A stretch of 64,000 bases of DNA from Cupriavidus cauae (GCF_008632125.1 NZ_VWRN01000017.1:97935-161934); one strand, 5' to 3'; shown: positions 36,054-45,183, numbered from the stretch's first letter. Made by a program: numbers and translations. The notes: generated from the sequence alone by a model not told the origin.

Positions 36054-36830
36054 TCAGTAGACGGCACGCCCGCCGCTGATGTCGAACACCGCGCCCGTGC
36101 TGAAGCTGCAGCGCTCGGAACACAGCCATGCGGCCATCTCCGCCACTTCTTCGACTCGCACAAAGCGCTTCATCGGCACACGTTCGAGCAGGCGCGCCTG
36201 CAGTTGCGCCCGCTGGCTCTCGTCGTGCTCGCCGAAAATATCGGTATCTGCGGCGCTGGGCGTGATGCAATTGACCAGCACGCCCGTTTCCGCCAGTTCC
36301 TTGCCGAGGCTCTTCGTCATCGATATCAAGGCGCCCTTCGATGCCGCATAGGCACCGGCAAACGGATTGCCTTCCTTGCCGGCGACCGACGCCACGTTGA
36401 CGACGCGGCCCCAGCCATTTTTCACCATCGCGGGCACGACTACTTGCGCGCATTGCAACGCGCCGAATACGTTGACGTCAAAAACGAGCTTCCATTCGTC
36501 GACCGACGCGTCGACCGTGGGGCCTCTGCGACCGAGGATGGCGGCATTGTTGACCAGCGCCGTCGGCGTACCCAATGTTTCGACGGTTTGCGCAAATGCG
36601 CGGTCTATCTGTCCGCGATCGGTAATGTCGACGGCGACGCCCAATACGTGCGCGCCGTCTCTGCGCAGGGCCTGAACGCCGTCATCGAGCAGCGCGCGAT
36701 CGCGATCCCACAGGGCGACCGCGTATCCGTCCGCGGCGAGCCGGCTGCTGATTGCGAGCCCGATGCCGCGCGCGGCGCCGGTTACCACCGCGATCCGGCG
36801 TTCCGAATCCCTGCCCTCGGTGGCGTTCAT
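36054..36830 (-). CDS. Short-chain dehydrogenase/reductase (FabG-like)
   Basis: A 258-residue classical SDR with TGAARGIG (cofactor binding), NNAAI, the catalytic Ser in NVASVAG, Tyr/Lys in YAASKGAL, and C-terminal ISGGRAVY. It would oxidise a secondary alcohol or reduce a ketone with NAD(P)H. It overlaps the VOC gene stop by 4 bp (ATGA), forming one operon controlled by the LacI-type sites. The substrate is probably an intermediate of the pathway encoded on both sides of the operators. Confidence 0.87.
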   Translation of the reverse strand: MNATEGRDSERRIAVVTGAARGIGLAISSRLAADGYAVALWDRDRALLDDGVQALRRDGAHVLGVAVDITDRGQIDRAFAQTVETLGTPTALVNNAAILGRRGPTVDASVDEWKLVFDVNVFGALQCAQVVVPAMVKNGWGRVVNVASVAGKEGNPFAGAYAASKGALISMTKSLGKELAETGVLVNCITPSAADTDIFGEHDESQRAQLQARLLERVPMKRFVRVEEVAEMAAWLCSERCSFSTGAVFDISGGRAVY

Positions 36831-37366
36831 TGCGGTGCTCCAATCCGCCGGATCGGATCGCTGCCGTCCCAGTTCTTCGCGGCCTCCGCAATCGCGGCAA
36901 AATATTCGCCCTTGCCGCCGGACATTTCGGAGATCTCGACGATATTGCCCGGCAGGTCCGCATGCACGTAATAGGCGAATCGGCCGCGCATGCCCATCCG
37001 GCCACCGTGGCGCTCGACATAGCCGCTGGCGCGCAATCGTTCGGCAAACTCGTCGAACCGGTCGTCCGTCCAGTACGCGATGTGCTGCATCCCTTCGCCG
37101 AATTGCCTCAGCGAATCGAGATACAGCGACGGCGCATCATTGCGCTGCTGGATCAGCTCGATCTGCACGCCGCCCGAATTGGCCAGCGCGATCGAGAGAT
37201 CCGGCAAGGCCGACGCCTCGCCGTAATAGCGGAATTCGGTCGTGCCGACTTCCTTCTTGTAGAACCACGGTCCGACGCCCAGCACCTCGCTCCAGTGGCG
37301 CATCGCCTTCTCGATATCGCGTACGACGTAGCCGATCTGGCATACGCCTCCGAACAGCAAGCTCAT
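36827..37366 (-). CDS. VOC family protein (Glyoxalase_4-like)
   Basis: A 179-residue VOC protein: CQIGYVVRDIEKAMRHWSEVLGVGPW opens the first module, and MQHIAYWTDDRFDEFAERL and GNIVEISEMSGG occupy the second. His/Glu residues suitable for metal binding are present. First gene of the leftward operon; the two LacI-type palindromes are immediately upstream. Confidence 0.83.
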   Translation of the reverse strand: MSLLFGGVCQIGYVVRDIEKAMRHWSEVLGVGPWFYKKEVGTTEFRYYGEASALPDLSIALANSGGVQIELIQQRNDAPSLYLDSLRQFGEGMQHIAYWTDDRFDEFAERLRASGYVERHGGRMGMRGRFAYYVHADLPGNIVEISEMSGGKGEYFAAIAEAAKNWDGSDPIRRIGAPQ

Positions 37367-37390
37367 TTCGGCTCCATGTCATTGCAACGT

Positions 37391-37404
37391 TGGAAACGTT
37401 TCCA
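37391..37404. promoter_or_regulatory. LacI/GalR-type operator, copy 1
   Basis: TGGAAACGTTTCCA is a perfect 14-bp palindrome with the central CG typical of LacI/GalR family operators. It begins 25 bp upstream of the VOC start codon. A second identical copy is 100 bp away. Confidence 0.85.
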
Positions 37405-37490
37405 TTACACTACGGTAGCCGACGGCGCGGCGTTATGCAGCATAGCGTTAACCATGATTGCTGCTCGCACCCACCTTCGCCACACTTCGA

Positions 37491-37504
37491 TGGAAACGTT
37501 TCCA
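37491..37504. promoter_or_regulatory. LacI/GalR-type operator, copy 2
   Basis: Identical TGGAAACGTTTCCA palindrome, 64 bp upstream of the Bug gene start. The centre-to-centre distance of exactly 100 bp to copy 1 (close to 9.5 helical turns) would allow DNA looping between two repressor dimers. Confidence 0.85.
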
Positions 37505-37567
37505 CAACACCGGAAGCGTGATCCCACACCCCGCATCGCAGAACGGGCGAACCCCATGGAGACAGAC

Positions 37568-38530
37568 ATGAAGACACTCTTCACCACCGCGCTGCTGGCC
37601 CTGGCGGCCACGGCCGCCCACGCGGCGGACCCCGCGGCCTATCCCGAGCGCCCCATCCGCATGCTGCTGCCCTTCTCCGCCGGCGGCGGCGGCGATACGC
37701 TGGGGCGCTTTCTCGCCGAACGCTTTGCCGCGCAGCTGAAGCAGCCCGTGGTGGTGGAGAACAAGCCCGGTGCGGCCGGCACGATCGGAACCCAGTCCGT
37801 TGCCACCGCGACGCCCGACGGCTACACGATCATGATCGGCGGCATGTCGACGCATCCGCTGGCGGCCGCGACGTACGCGAAGCTGCCCTACGACCCCGTG
37901 CGCGACTTTCAGAGCCTGGGGACCATCGGCAACTCGTCCATCGTGATGGTCGCGTCGAACTCGTACCCCGCGAACAACCTGAAAGAGCTGACGGCTCTCG
38001 CCCGCAAGCAGCAGGCGCCGGTGCAATACGCCAGCTGGGGCTCGGGATCGACCGGACATTTCTGCGGCGAGATCCTGAGCCAGAAGGCCGGCATCCCGCT
38101 GCAGCACGTGCCCTACAAAGGCACCGCGCAAATCATTACCGACCTGCTCGGCAACCACATCTCCGTGGCGTTCGTCGACATGGTCACCGCTACGCCCTTC
38201 GTCAAGGAGGGCAAGGTCAAGGCGCTGGCCGTCTGCACCAAACGCTCGCCGAGCCTGCCCAACGTGGCCAGCTATCAGGAGCAAGGCGTCGACTTCGATC
38301 GCGAATTGACATGGGCGATGTATGTCCCGGCCAAGACGCCGAAGCCGATCGTCGACAAGCTGTCGGCCGTGCTCGAGAAGACGCTGAAGGAACCCGAGGT
38401 CGTCAGCAAGCTGCTGTCGCTCGGCATCACGGCGAAATACGTTTCCGGGGCCGAGCAGCAAGCAATCAATGCGCGCGATATCCCGATGTGGAAATCGATC
38501 GCAAAACAGGCGCAGATGGCGCTGGACTGA
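37568..38530 (+). CDS. Bug/TctC-family periplasmic binding protein
   Basis: A 320-residue exported receptor with signal peptide MKTLFTTALLALAATAAHA and mature start ADPAAYPERPIRMLLPF. The VVVENKPGAAGTIG loop and HVPYKGTAQIITDLLGN are conserved. The ATG at 37568 is preceded by GGAG; the ATG 12 bp upstream is less likely. First gene of the rightward operon with the SnoaL-like and cupin genes. Probably captures the carboxylate or aromatic substrate of this LacI-controlled pathway. Confidence 0.88.
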   Translation: MKTLFTTALLALAATAAHAADPAAYPERPIRMLLPFSAGGGGDTLGRFLAERFAAQLKQPVVVENKPGAAGTIGTQSVATATPDGYTIMIGGMSTHPLAAATYAKLPYDPVRDFQSLGTIGNSSIVMVASNSYPANNLKELTALARKQQAPVQYASWGSGSTGHFCGEILSQKAGIPLQHVPYKGTAQIITDLLGNHISVAFVDMVTATPFVKEGKVKALAVCTKRSPSLPNVASYQEQGVDFDRELTWAMYVPAKTPKPIVDKLSAVLEKTLKEPEVVSKLLSLGITAKYVSGAEQQAINARDIPMWKSIAKQAQMALD

Positions 38531-38586
38531 CGCATCGCGGCGCTCGTGCTCTCCCCTCTTTCATGACGACACCACAAGAACGATTT

Positions 38587-39021
38587 ATGCCTTCCACACT
38601 GAATGAAGCCCGCATCCAGACCGTACGCGATCATATGGCGCTGGAGTGCGTCCACGATTGGGACGCGGTGATCGACACCTTCGCGCATCCCCGCTACGAA
38701 ATGCACGGCAGTGGAACGGTATTCGATGGCGAAGCCCAGGTGCGGGGCTATTTCGATTCATCGCGCGTGCCATTCCCCGATCTGAAGAACGAGATCATCG
38801 CGATTGCGGCCGATGGCGATACCGTGCTGGTCGAGTTCTGGCTGCAAGGCACGCACCTGGGTCCGTTGAAGGCCAACGGAAAGACCTATGCGCCGACGGG
38901 CCGCACGTTCCGCATCCGGATCGCCGCCACGTTCGAGTTCGCACCGGGCTCGGACAAGATCATCTGCGAACGGCCGTACTCCGCCCCGGATGCGAAGCTG
39001 CGCGCGCTGGGGCTGTTGTAA
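38587..39021 (+). CDS. SnoaL/NTF2-like protein
   Basis: A 144-residue SnoaL-like (NTF2-fold) protein with the pattern VRDHMALECVHDWDAVIDTFAHPRYEMHGSG. Such proteins act as small polyketide cyclases or as isomerase/hydrolase-like modules. An ATG at 38563 adds 8 residues and cannot be excluded. It sits 56 bp after the Bug gene and 82 bp before the cupin gene, suggesting one operon. Confidence 0.75.
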   Translation: MPSTLNEARIQTVRDHMALECVHDWDAVIDTFAHPRYEMHGSGTVFDGEAQVRGYFDSSRVPFPDLKNEIIAIAADGDTVLVEFWLQGTHLGPLKANGKTYAPTGRTFRIRIAATFEFAPGSDKIICERPYSAPDAKLRALGLL

Positions 39022-39103
39022 AGCGCCACCGGCCTGGCCATTCCCATATCACGCTGGGCTATGGGTCCCAGCTCTGCCGCTACTGGCAAAGGAGAGTTGA
39101 ATC

Positions 39104-39610
39104 ATGGCCTTGCCCAAGGTCGTCACGCATCAAGACCGTCTGCTGACGGTGAACATCCATGAAGCAGTCGAATTCCCTGGATCGGAGTCAGGGTCGACCA
39201 TCATTCCGCTGTTCCTCGACCGTGAAAACGGCGTCTGGGTGCTGTACGGCAAGTTCGAGCCGGGCACCACGCTGCCCCCGCACTTCCACACGGGCACCGT
39301 CCACTTCTTCACGACGAAGGGAGAGTGGAACTACGTCGAATACCCCGACGATCGCCAGACCGCCGGCAGCTATTTGTACGAGCCCGGCGGGTCCGTCCAT
39401 ACCTTCTCCGTGCCGGCCGACGCCAGGGAGGCGGCCGAGGGATTCATGGTGGTCTACGGCGCCAACGTGATTTTCAAGGACGGCGAATATCAAGGGGTAC
39501 GCGACGCGGGCGCGATCGAGGACGGCATTTTGAATGCTGCGAAAGCGATGGGCCTCCCTACGCCGCGCTATATCCGGCCGGGCGGGGGTGCCGCGTTCTC
39601 TGGAGGCTAG
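39104..39610 (+). CDS. Cupin, 2,4'-dihydroxyacetophenone dioxygenase-like
   Basis: A 168-residue cupin with the HFHTGTVHFF metal-binding motif and GSYLYEPGGSVHTF. Overall length and the PRYIRPGG end match 2,4'-dihydroxyacetophenone dioxygenase-like proteins. That enzyme cleaves an aliphatic C-C bond next to an aromatic ketone; I infer it here from family resemblance only. Last gene of the rightward LacI-controlled set. Preceded by a GGAG ribosome site. Confidence 0.7.
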   Translation: MALPKVVTHQDRLLTVNIHEAVEFPGSESGSTIIPLFLDRENGVWVLYGKFEPGTTLPPHFHTGTVHFFTTKGEWNYVEYPDDRQTAGSYLYEPGGSVHTFSVPADAREAAEGFMVVYGANVIFKDGEYQGVRDAGAIEDGILNAAKAMGLPTPRYIRPGGGAAFSGG

Positions 39611-39809
39611 AACCGTCCTGGAGCGGGATGTCCATTGCTACGACCTGCCTGTCGAAACAAGTCAGGCTCTATTAGGTGAAACCAACAACAAAGAAGAAAG
39701 AATAGTCTCCGGTTGCTATCGTTCTGTACTGAATGCGAGGAAGGCTCTAGTCATCGCGGTTGATGCTATGCTGTCGCACATTTCAAAAAAAGACGTGGAC
39801 GAGCATCAG

Positions 39810-41057
39810 ATGGCTTTATACGAAATTTCTGGCGAGAAACTGACGCCGATCAGTCAAAAGACCTTTACCGAGTTGGGTCTGCTCGAACGAGGGAACATTC
39901 AGCGTGCAATCCGAACTCATATCACCGCGATCACGCCTGGCGTCCGAACGATGGTCTTGGCCGAAGAATTCGGAGACTGGGTGGGAGCAAATAGGCGTAT
40001 TGACCTGCTGTGCCTGGACGAGAAAGCGAGGCTCGTCGTCGTCGAGTTGAAGCGAGACGATGGCGGCCATATGGAGCTGCAAGCCCTCCGATACGCTGCG
40101 ATGATTTCAACCATGCGGTTCGAGCAGGCTGTAGAAGCTCATCGCAAGTATCTGAATGCGATCGGCTCTACGGAAGATGCGGAACAAGCAATACGTGAAT
40201 TCCTTGATACGGGGGATGACACCATCGCCCTCTCAGAGACCGTTAGGATCGTTTTGGCATCGTCCGAATTCTCCCAAGAGATCACCACTGCTGTTCTTTG
40301 GCTCAACAAACAGGGCCTAGACATACGGTGTGTGCAAATGCGTCCACACGCCATTGAAGGCCGCGTATTGCTCGATATTCATCAGGTCATCCCGTTACCT
40401 GAAGCGGAACAATACCAAGTCGCCGTTCGAGAGAAATCGATGGAGCAAGACGCAGCGCGCAGCCAGGACAGGGACATGACGCGCTACGATCTTTCTATTG
40501 GCGAAATGTCGTTCACCAACCTTCCCAAACGTCGGCTCATATATGAGGTCGTGGCGGAGGCGATTAAGCGGGGTATAACTCCCCAAGAAATCGAGAGTGC
40601 TATACCGTGGGACGGTAACCTATTCGTGTCTGCCGATGGCACACTGAAGGAATCCGAGCTTCTCGCCGTTTTCGGACAGAAGAAGCTGCGCTGCTATACC
40701 GCCGATGAAGATCTAATTTATTTCGGTGGAAAAACGTATGCGTTCACAACACGCTGGGGTTCCCGCACTTTGCAAGCGGTGGAGAACGTTCTCAAAGTGA
40801 TGCCGCAGGGCGAGGAGATCGATTACGCTCCCACTTCTGCAGTCGCCGATGTGGTCACGTATGGTCCGTATCTGTTACGACAACGCGAAAGCGGCGCTAT
40901 CGAGATTGAACAAGACGGCATAGCCATACAACCAGTCAAGCCTCTACTGCGTCAGCTTGCCGCCCAATTGCATGTTGGCCTCGAGAACGCCAACGGGAAT
41001 GAACTGAACACCAGACAGTTGGGGGCTCACGTTATGGCCGCCATTCGGGAGACTTAG
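39810..41057 (+). CDS. PD-(D/E)XK nuclease, NucS/DUF91-like
   Basis: A 415-residue single-gene protein. The N-terminal 130 residues match the NucS/DUF91-type nuclease domain: RRIDLLCLDEKARLVVVELKRDDGGHMELQALRYAAM contains the catalytic D-x-E-L-K arrangement. The remaining 250 residues are unlike the N-terminus and include two predicted alpha/beta units of unknown role. AT-rich codons relative to neighbours suggest recent transfer. Such lone nucleases occur near defence genes, and this one has no partner methyltransferase or helicase. An ATG at 39768 is a possible alternative start. Confidence 0.75.
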   Translation: MALYEISGEKLTPISQKTFTELGLLERGNIQRAIRTHITAITPGVRTMVLAEEFGDWVGANRRIDLLCLDEKARLVVVELKRDDGGHMELQALRYAAMISTMRFEQAVEAHRKYLNAIGSTEDAEQAIREFLDTGDDTIALSETVRIVLASSEFSQEITTAVLWLNKQGLDIRCVQMRPHAIEGRVLLDIHQVIPLPEAEQYQVAVREKSMEQDAARSQDRDMTRYDLSIGEMSFTNLPKRRLIYEVVAEAIKRGITPQEIESAIPWDGNLFVSADGTLKESELLAVFGQKKLRCYTADEDLIYFGGKTYAFTTRWGSRTLQAVENVLKVMPQGEEIDYAPTSAVADVVTYGPYLLRQRESGAIEIEQDGIAIQPVKPLLRQLAAQLHVGLENANGNELNTRQLGAHVMAAIRET

Positions 41058-41125
41058 ACGCGGACACAACGAACAAGTAAACTTGCATCCGTCAGTATTG
41101 GATCGAACCGGTATGTTGCCCTCGG

Positions 41126-41162
41126 GGATAGTCCGCTCGGTTGTGTACCGAGCGGACTATCC
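41126..41162. terminator. Strong 15-bp hairpin between convergent genes
   Basis: A perfect 15-bp stem (GGATAGTCCGCTCGG / CCGAGCGGACTATCC) with a 7-nt loop lies between the nuclease gene and the MFS pseudogene, which converge. There is no T tract on either side. It may act as a bidirectional stop or mRNA 3' stabiliser. Confidence 0.5.
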
Positions 41163-41218
41163 GGCGACATACTGTGACACCCGGCTAAACTGTCGCGCTT
41201 GCTTGCTAGCTCGCGATC

Positions 41219-42457
41219 CTATCCCTTCGCACACTCCGCTTCAAAGCTCTCATTCAGAGCCTGCGACCGCCGCAAGACATAGGGCAGCACCGCCAGCACG
41301 CCAACCACTGCCAGCACGGTGCCGACCCACAGCGGCGATCGCAGCCCCCAACCTTGGCCGATGCCTACGCCGCCAAGCCACGAGCCGGACATCAGGCCGA
41401 TATTGATCACCGCGGTATGCATCGTATTGACCAGCGGCCCGGGCGGCGCGGCGCGCATCACGCGCACCACCATCGCCGGGTTCAGCGACACCCCGGTCAG
41501 CCCGACCAGCAGCATCGCGATGACCGCAACCAGCGGCTGGTCGGCGCAGACGGCGAACAATGCCAACGCGCCCGCCAGCACGACCAATCCTCACAACAGG
41601 ATGCGCATCGTGTGCCGGTCGGCAAGGCGGCCGATCACCGCATTGCCGATCACCGTCGCCAGGCCATACAGGCCCAGCACCGCGGGAATCGAAGATGGCG
41701 AGAATCCCGACACCTTGGTCAGCACCAGCGCGAAATAGCTGAAGCCGGCGAACGTCGCGCCGATGATCAGCGCGCTGGTCGTATAGGCGGCCCACAGTTC
41801 GCGATTGGCCAGCGATGCCAGCTCGCTGCGCATGCCGTTGGTGCTGGTGGTCAACGTCGCGGGAATCTTCCACCGCACCGCCAGCACGCACAGGCCGGTC
41901 AGCACGACCAGCAGCCAGAAGCTGGCGCGCCAGCCCAGATGCAGGTCGACCAGCGTCGCCAGTGGCAAACCGGCGACGGTAGCGATCATCAGGCCGCCGA
42001 TCACGATCGCCGCGGCGCGACCACGGACCTCCGGCGCGACCATCTCCGCGCACATCGACAGCACGATGCCGAAGCAGGCCGACGCAGCAACGCCCGTTAC
42101 CGCTCGGCCGATCGCCATCACCAGATAGTCGTCGGCCATCGCGCAAGCGATCTGCCCGACCATATAGGTCGCCAGCAAGCCGAGCAACGCCGGGCGCAGC
42201 GGTACGCGTGCGAGCGCCACGGTCAGCACCGGTCCACCGAGCACCATGCCCGCCGCATAGATCGACACCAGATAGCCGATGCGTTCGACCGGCACGCCAA
42301 AAGCCGCCGAGAGCGATGGCATCATGCCGGCCACCATGAATTCCGAGGTGGTCAGGCAGAAAACGGTCAGTCCGAGGATATAGACGGCGAACGGCATGGC
42401 CGCCGCCGCGCGAGTCGAGGAAGGAGTCGAGGAAGGTGCGATGGACACGCTTTTCAT
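41219..42457 (-). pseudogene. MFS transporter gene (AraJ-like) interrupted by an in-frame stop
   Basis: Two open stretches in the same frame together form one DHA1-type MFS permease of about 412 residues: the first ends MRILL and the second resumes GLVVLAGALALFAV. They are separated by a single TGA (plus-strand TCA at 41591-41593) in the middle of TM8 or TM9, where a sense codon such as CGA, TGG or GGA would be expected. The rest of the gene is undamaged. The gene is therefore probably inactive or recently damaged; a base-call error would give the same result. The 5' end encodes a normal first transmembrane segment. Confidence 0.85.
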
Positions 42458-42491
42458 TATTTATATATCGATCGGTACTAAATTAGGAAGT

Positions 42492-42529
42492 AAAAAACCT
42501 GCTCGATGCAATCAGCGATTCGGCAGGTT
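42492..42529 (-). terminator. Possible leftward terminator
   Basis: On the minus strand, AACCTGC ... GCAGGTT (7 bp, loop about 20) is followed by a run of T (six A on the plus strand at 42492-42497). It could end transcription from the CoA-transferase gene. The loop is long. Confidence 0.4.
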
Positions 42530-42697
42530 CAAGGCTTGCCCCAACGGGCTACCGTGCGAATTTTGCCAGCATCGGCGCCGGCGGTCATTAACCCTGTCAA
42601 AGACGTTGTTATGGATGCCGGCGCCCGGGTCCGCTACCAATCGGAATTCGCTGGCTCGGGACCTTCATGGTCCATCGCGAGGCGCTCGTTTGAAGCG

Positions 42698-42723
42698 GCT
42701 TATGCCATCGGCTTATGCCATCG
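42698..42723. repeat. 13-bp tandem duplication at a gene 3' end
   Basis: GCTTATGCCATCG occurs twice head to tail. The second copy contains the stop codon and last residues of the CoA-transferase gene, so the terminus has been duplicated just outside the coding region. Confidence 0.75.
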
Positions 42724-43906
42724 TTTCCCGCTGCCGGTCCAATTCGGCCAGGATCTCCGCCGTATGCTGGCCGAGATCGGGAAGCGCGGCATCGCGCGAG
42801 CTTGCATCGTCGATCGTCATGGGCAAAGCCGGCATGCGCAGCGACCGGTTGCCGGGCGACGGCACGTTGATCACGCGTTCCGGTGTCGTGGCCTGCGCGG
42901 TTTGGATGGCATCTTGCAGATCCCGCACCGCGCCGCACACCACGCCAGCGGCATTGAGCCTTCGGCAAGCGTCTTCGGTGGTCAGTGCCGACAACGCGCC
43001 GGCAAGCACCCGGAGCAAGGCGGGTCGATTCGCCACGCGCGAGGCGTTGTCGTGAAAGCGTGGGTCTTGTGCGAGTTCGGGCAGTCCCAGGCATTCGCAC
43101 AAGCGGGCAAAGTGTTCCTGCAGATAGGCCGAAATCACGATTCTGCCGTCGGCAGTCGTTAGCACATCCGCCGCCGGCGCCATCGTCGGCTGGCCGTTGC
43201 CGCAGCGTGACGGCACCGTGTCGAGGATCTGGTACTCGGCCCACTGCTGGCTCAGCGCATCCGCTGCCACGTCGATCAGGGACACCTTGACATGGGCACC
43301 TTGTCCGGTGATGCCACGGCGCACCAGCGCAGCGAGCACGCCTGTCGCCAGCGTACGGCCGGCCAGCACATCGACGACCGTGAAGCCGACGCGTGTTGGA
43401 TCGGCATGGGCATCGCCGTTCATGCTCATCATGCCGCTTTCGGCCTGCGCGGCGATATCGAGGCCCGGCCGCGCCGCCGCCGCCCCACTGTCGCCGAAGC
43501 CGTTGACGGAGCCGTAGACGAGCCGCGGAAGCTCGCCCCGAAGCTGTTCGGCGCCAAGCCCGTATTTCTCCATTACGCCCGGACGCGCATTCTGCAGCAC
43601 CACATCGGCGCGGCGCACCAGATCCATCGCCACATCTCGATCCTCTTCGCGGCGCAGATCGAGCACGATCGAACGCTTGCCGCGGTTATAAGCGGAAAAC
43701 ATGGGCCCACAGGCATCGGCCTGCCATCCAGAGCGACGGCTGGCATCGCCGCCCGGAGGCTCGACCTTGATTACGTCGGCGCCCAGATCGGCCAGGATTT
43801 GACCCGCTGACGGCGCGGCGATGAACTGGCCGAAATCGACGACGCGCAGTCCGTCCAACACGGTCCCATCCAGGCCGCTGCTATCGAATGAATCCTTGGA
43901 TTGCAT
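42713..43906 (-). CDS. CaiB/BaiF (family III) CoA-transferase
   Basis: A 397-residue class III CoA transferase, which moves CoA between carboxylic acids. The catalytic aspartate is in PGLDIAAQAESG, and the N-terminal VVDFGQFIAAPSAGQILADLGADVIKVEPPGGD and IVLDLRREEDRD regions are conserved. The Bug gene starts 6 bp away upstream on the same strand, so the two form an operon: import of a carboxylate followed by CoA activation. Confidence 0.9.
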   Translation of the reverse strand: MQSKDSFDSSGLDGTVLDGLRVVDFGQFIAAPSAGQILADLGADVIKVEPPGGDASRRSGWQADACGPMFSAYNRGKRSIVLDLRREEDRDVAMDLVRRADVVLQNARPGVMEKYGLGAEQLRGELPRLVYGSVNGFGDSGAAAARPGLDIAAQAESGMMSMNGDAHADPTRVGFTVVDVLAGRTLATGVLAALVRRGITGQGAHVKVSLIDVAADALSQQWAEYQILDTVPSRCGNGQPTMAPAADVLTTADGRIVISAYLQEHFARLCECLGLPELAQDPRFHDNASRVANRPALLRVLAGALSALTTEDACRRLNAAGVVCGAVRDLQDAIQTAQATTPERVINVPSPGNRSLRMPALPMTIDDASSRDAALPDLGQHTAEILAELDRQRETMA

Positions 43907-43912
43907 ACCTTC

Positions 43913-44899
43913 TTACTCCGGCTTGACGCCGGCGTCCTGTGCAATGCGTTGCCATGCCACCGTATCGTCGGCGACCACTTTGCGGAACTGCGCCGGTGTC
44001 AGGGCGGGAGCGACGGGGAGGTTCAGCGCGGTCAGGCGGTCGCGGAACGCCGGCGTCGCGATGGCGCGCACCACCTCCTTGTTCAACCGATCCACCAGCG
44101 CCGCGGAGGTGCCCGCCGGCGCGAACATGCCATACCAGCTGGTGGTCGGGAACGGATAGCCTTGCTCTCCCATGGTCGGCACATTCGGGAACTGCGGCAA
44201 CCGACTGGAGCCGCTGACCGCGATCGGCACCAGCCGGCCGGCCTTGACGAGGCCGATCTGGGAGCTGACGTCGACCCAGCCGACGGGCAACAGGCCGCTC
44301 TGGACGTCCGTCGCCACGGCTGCGGTACCTTTGTACGGCGCATGGACCATCTCGAGATTCGCCTTCTTCAGAAAGCTCTCCATGGTCAGGTGCCCACCCG
44401 ATCCCATGCCCCACGATCCGTAGCTGAGTTGGCCCGGGCGCTGCCTGGCGTAGGCGACGAGCTCCTTCAGGTTGTGGATCGGCACCTTGGGCGAAGCCAC
44501 CATCAGATTGCCGAAGCTGCCGATCTGCGCAATCGGTTCGAAACGCTTGAGCGGATCCGGCGCCCGCGTGTAGAGCGCAGGGTTGACGACCATCGCGCCG
44601 GCATAGGTCAGCAGCAGCGTGTAGCCGTCCGGGGCGGCGGCGGACACGGTTTCGCTGGCGATCAGGCCGTTCGCACCGGGCTTGTTCTCGACCACGAACG
44701 GCTTGCCGAACACCGAGCCGAGTTGCTCGGCAAGAATGCGCGCGAGCGCATCCGTACCGCCCCCAGCCGCACTGGCGACGACCAGCTTGACCGGGCGGTT
44801 CGGCCAGCCCTCGTTATCCTGCGCAAATGCCATCGATGAAGCCATCGATGACGCAGTCAGTGCCAGCACGGCGGCCAGCCATTGCCTGCGTGTATTCAT
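43913..44899 (-). CDS. Bug/TctC-family periplasmic binding protein
   Basis: A 328-residue exported receptor. Signal peptide MNTRRQWLAAVLALTASSMASSMAFA, then QDNEGWPNRPVKLVVASAAGGGTD, the FVVENKPGANGLIAS loop, and VHAPYKGTAAVATDVQSG. It is the upstream gene of the operon with the family III CoA-transferase, so it likely delivers the carboxylate activated by that enzyme. Confidence 0.9.
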   Translation of the reverse strand: MNTRRQWLAAVLALTASSMASSMAFAQDNEGWPNRPVKLVVASAAGGGTDALARILAEQLGSVFGKPFVVENKPGANGLIASETVSAAAPDGYTLLLTYAGAMVVNPALYTRAPDPLKRFEPIAQIGSFGNLMVASPKVPIHNLKELVAYARQRPGQLSYGSWGMGSGGHLTMESFLKKANLEMVHAPYKGTAAVATDVQSGLLPVGWVDVSSQIGLVKAGRLVPIAVSGSSRLPQFPNVPTMGEQGYPFPTTSWYGMFAPAGTSAALVDRLNKEVVRAIATPAFRDRLTALNLPVAPALTPAQFRKVVADDTVAWQRIAQDAGVKPE

Positions 44900-45118
44900 G
44901 GTTTGTCTCCCTTTAACCGCCGATATTTGCGGTGTTGCTCCGTGGCGCTATCGGCGTGGACGTCGATCCCGCGCCGGGAACTTGCGCATGCAAACTAACG
45001 CGCGAGGCGTCATCCATGCCACGGTTGTTTCGCTATCTTGAACGGCCAAGAATGTTGGGAGACCTCTGCCACCGCACCGCACCGGCATCCGCGTGTGGAA
45101 GCGTTCGGAATCGCGGCA

Positions 45119-45157
45119 AAAAAAACGGCGCCGGCGGGTATTCCCCCGCCGGCGCCG
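45119..45157 (-). terminator. Rho-independent terminator of mmsA
   Basis: On the minus strand a 13-bp GC-only stem (CGGCGCCGGCGGG / CCCGCCGGCGCCG) with a 6-nt loop is followed by seven T. It is 27 bp past the mmsA stop. Confidence 0.9.
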
Positions 45158-45183
45158 CCGGATGTCGCCGTTTGTGGCGCGCC

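Noticed and set aside
40395..40586. Small antisense frame inside the nuclease gene
   Set aside because: A shadow frame without ribosome site or homology.
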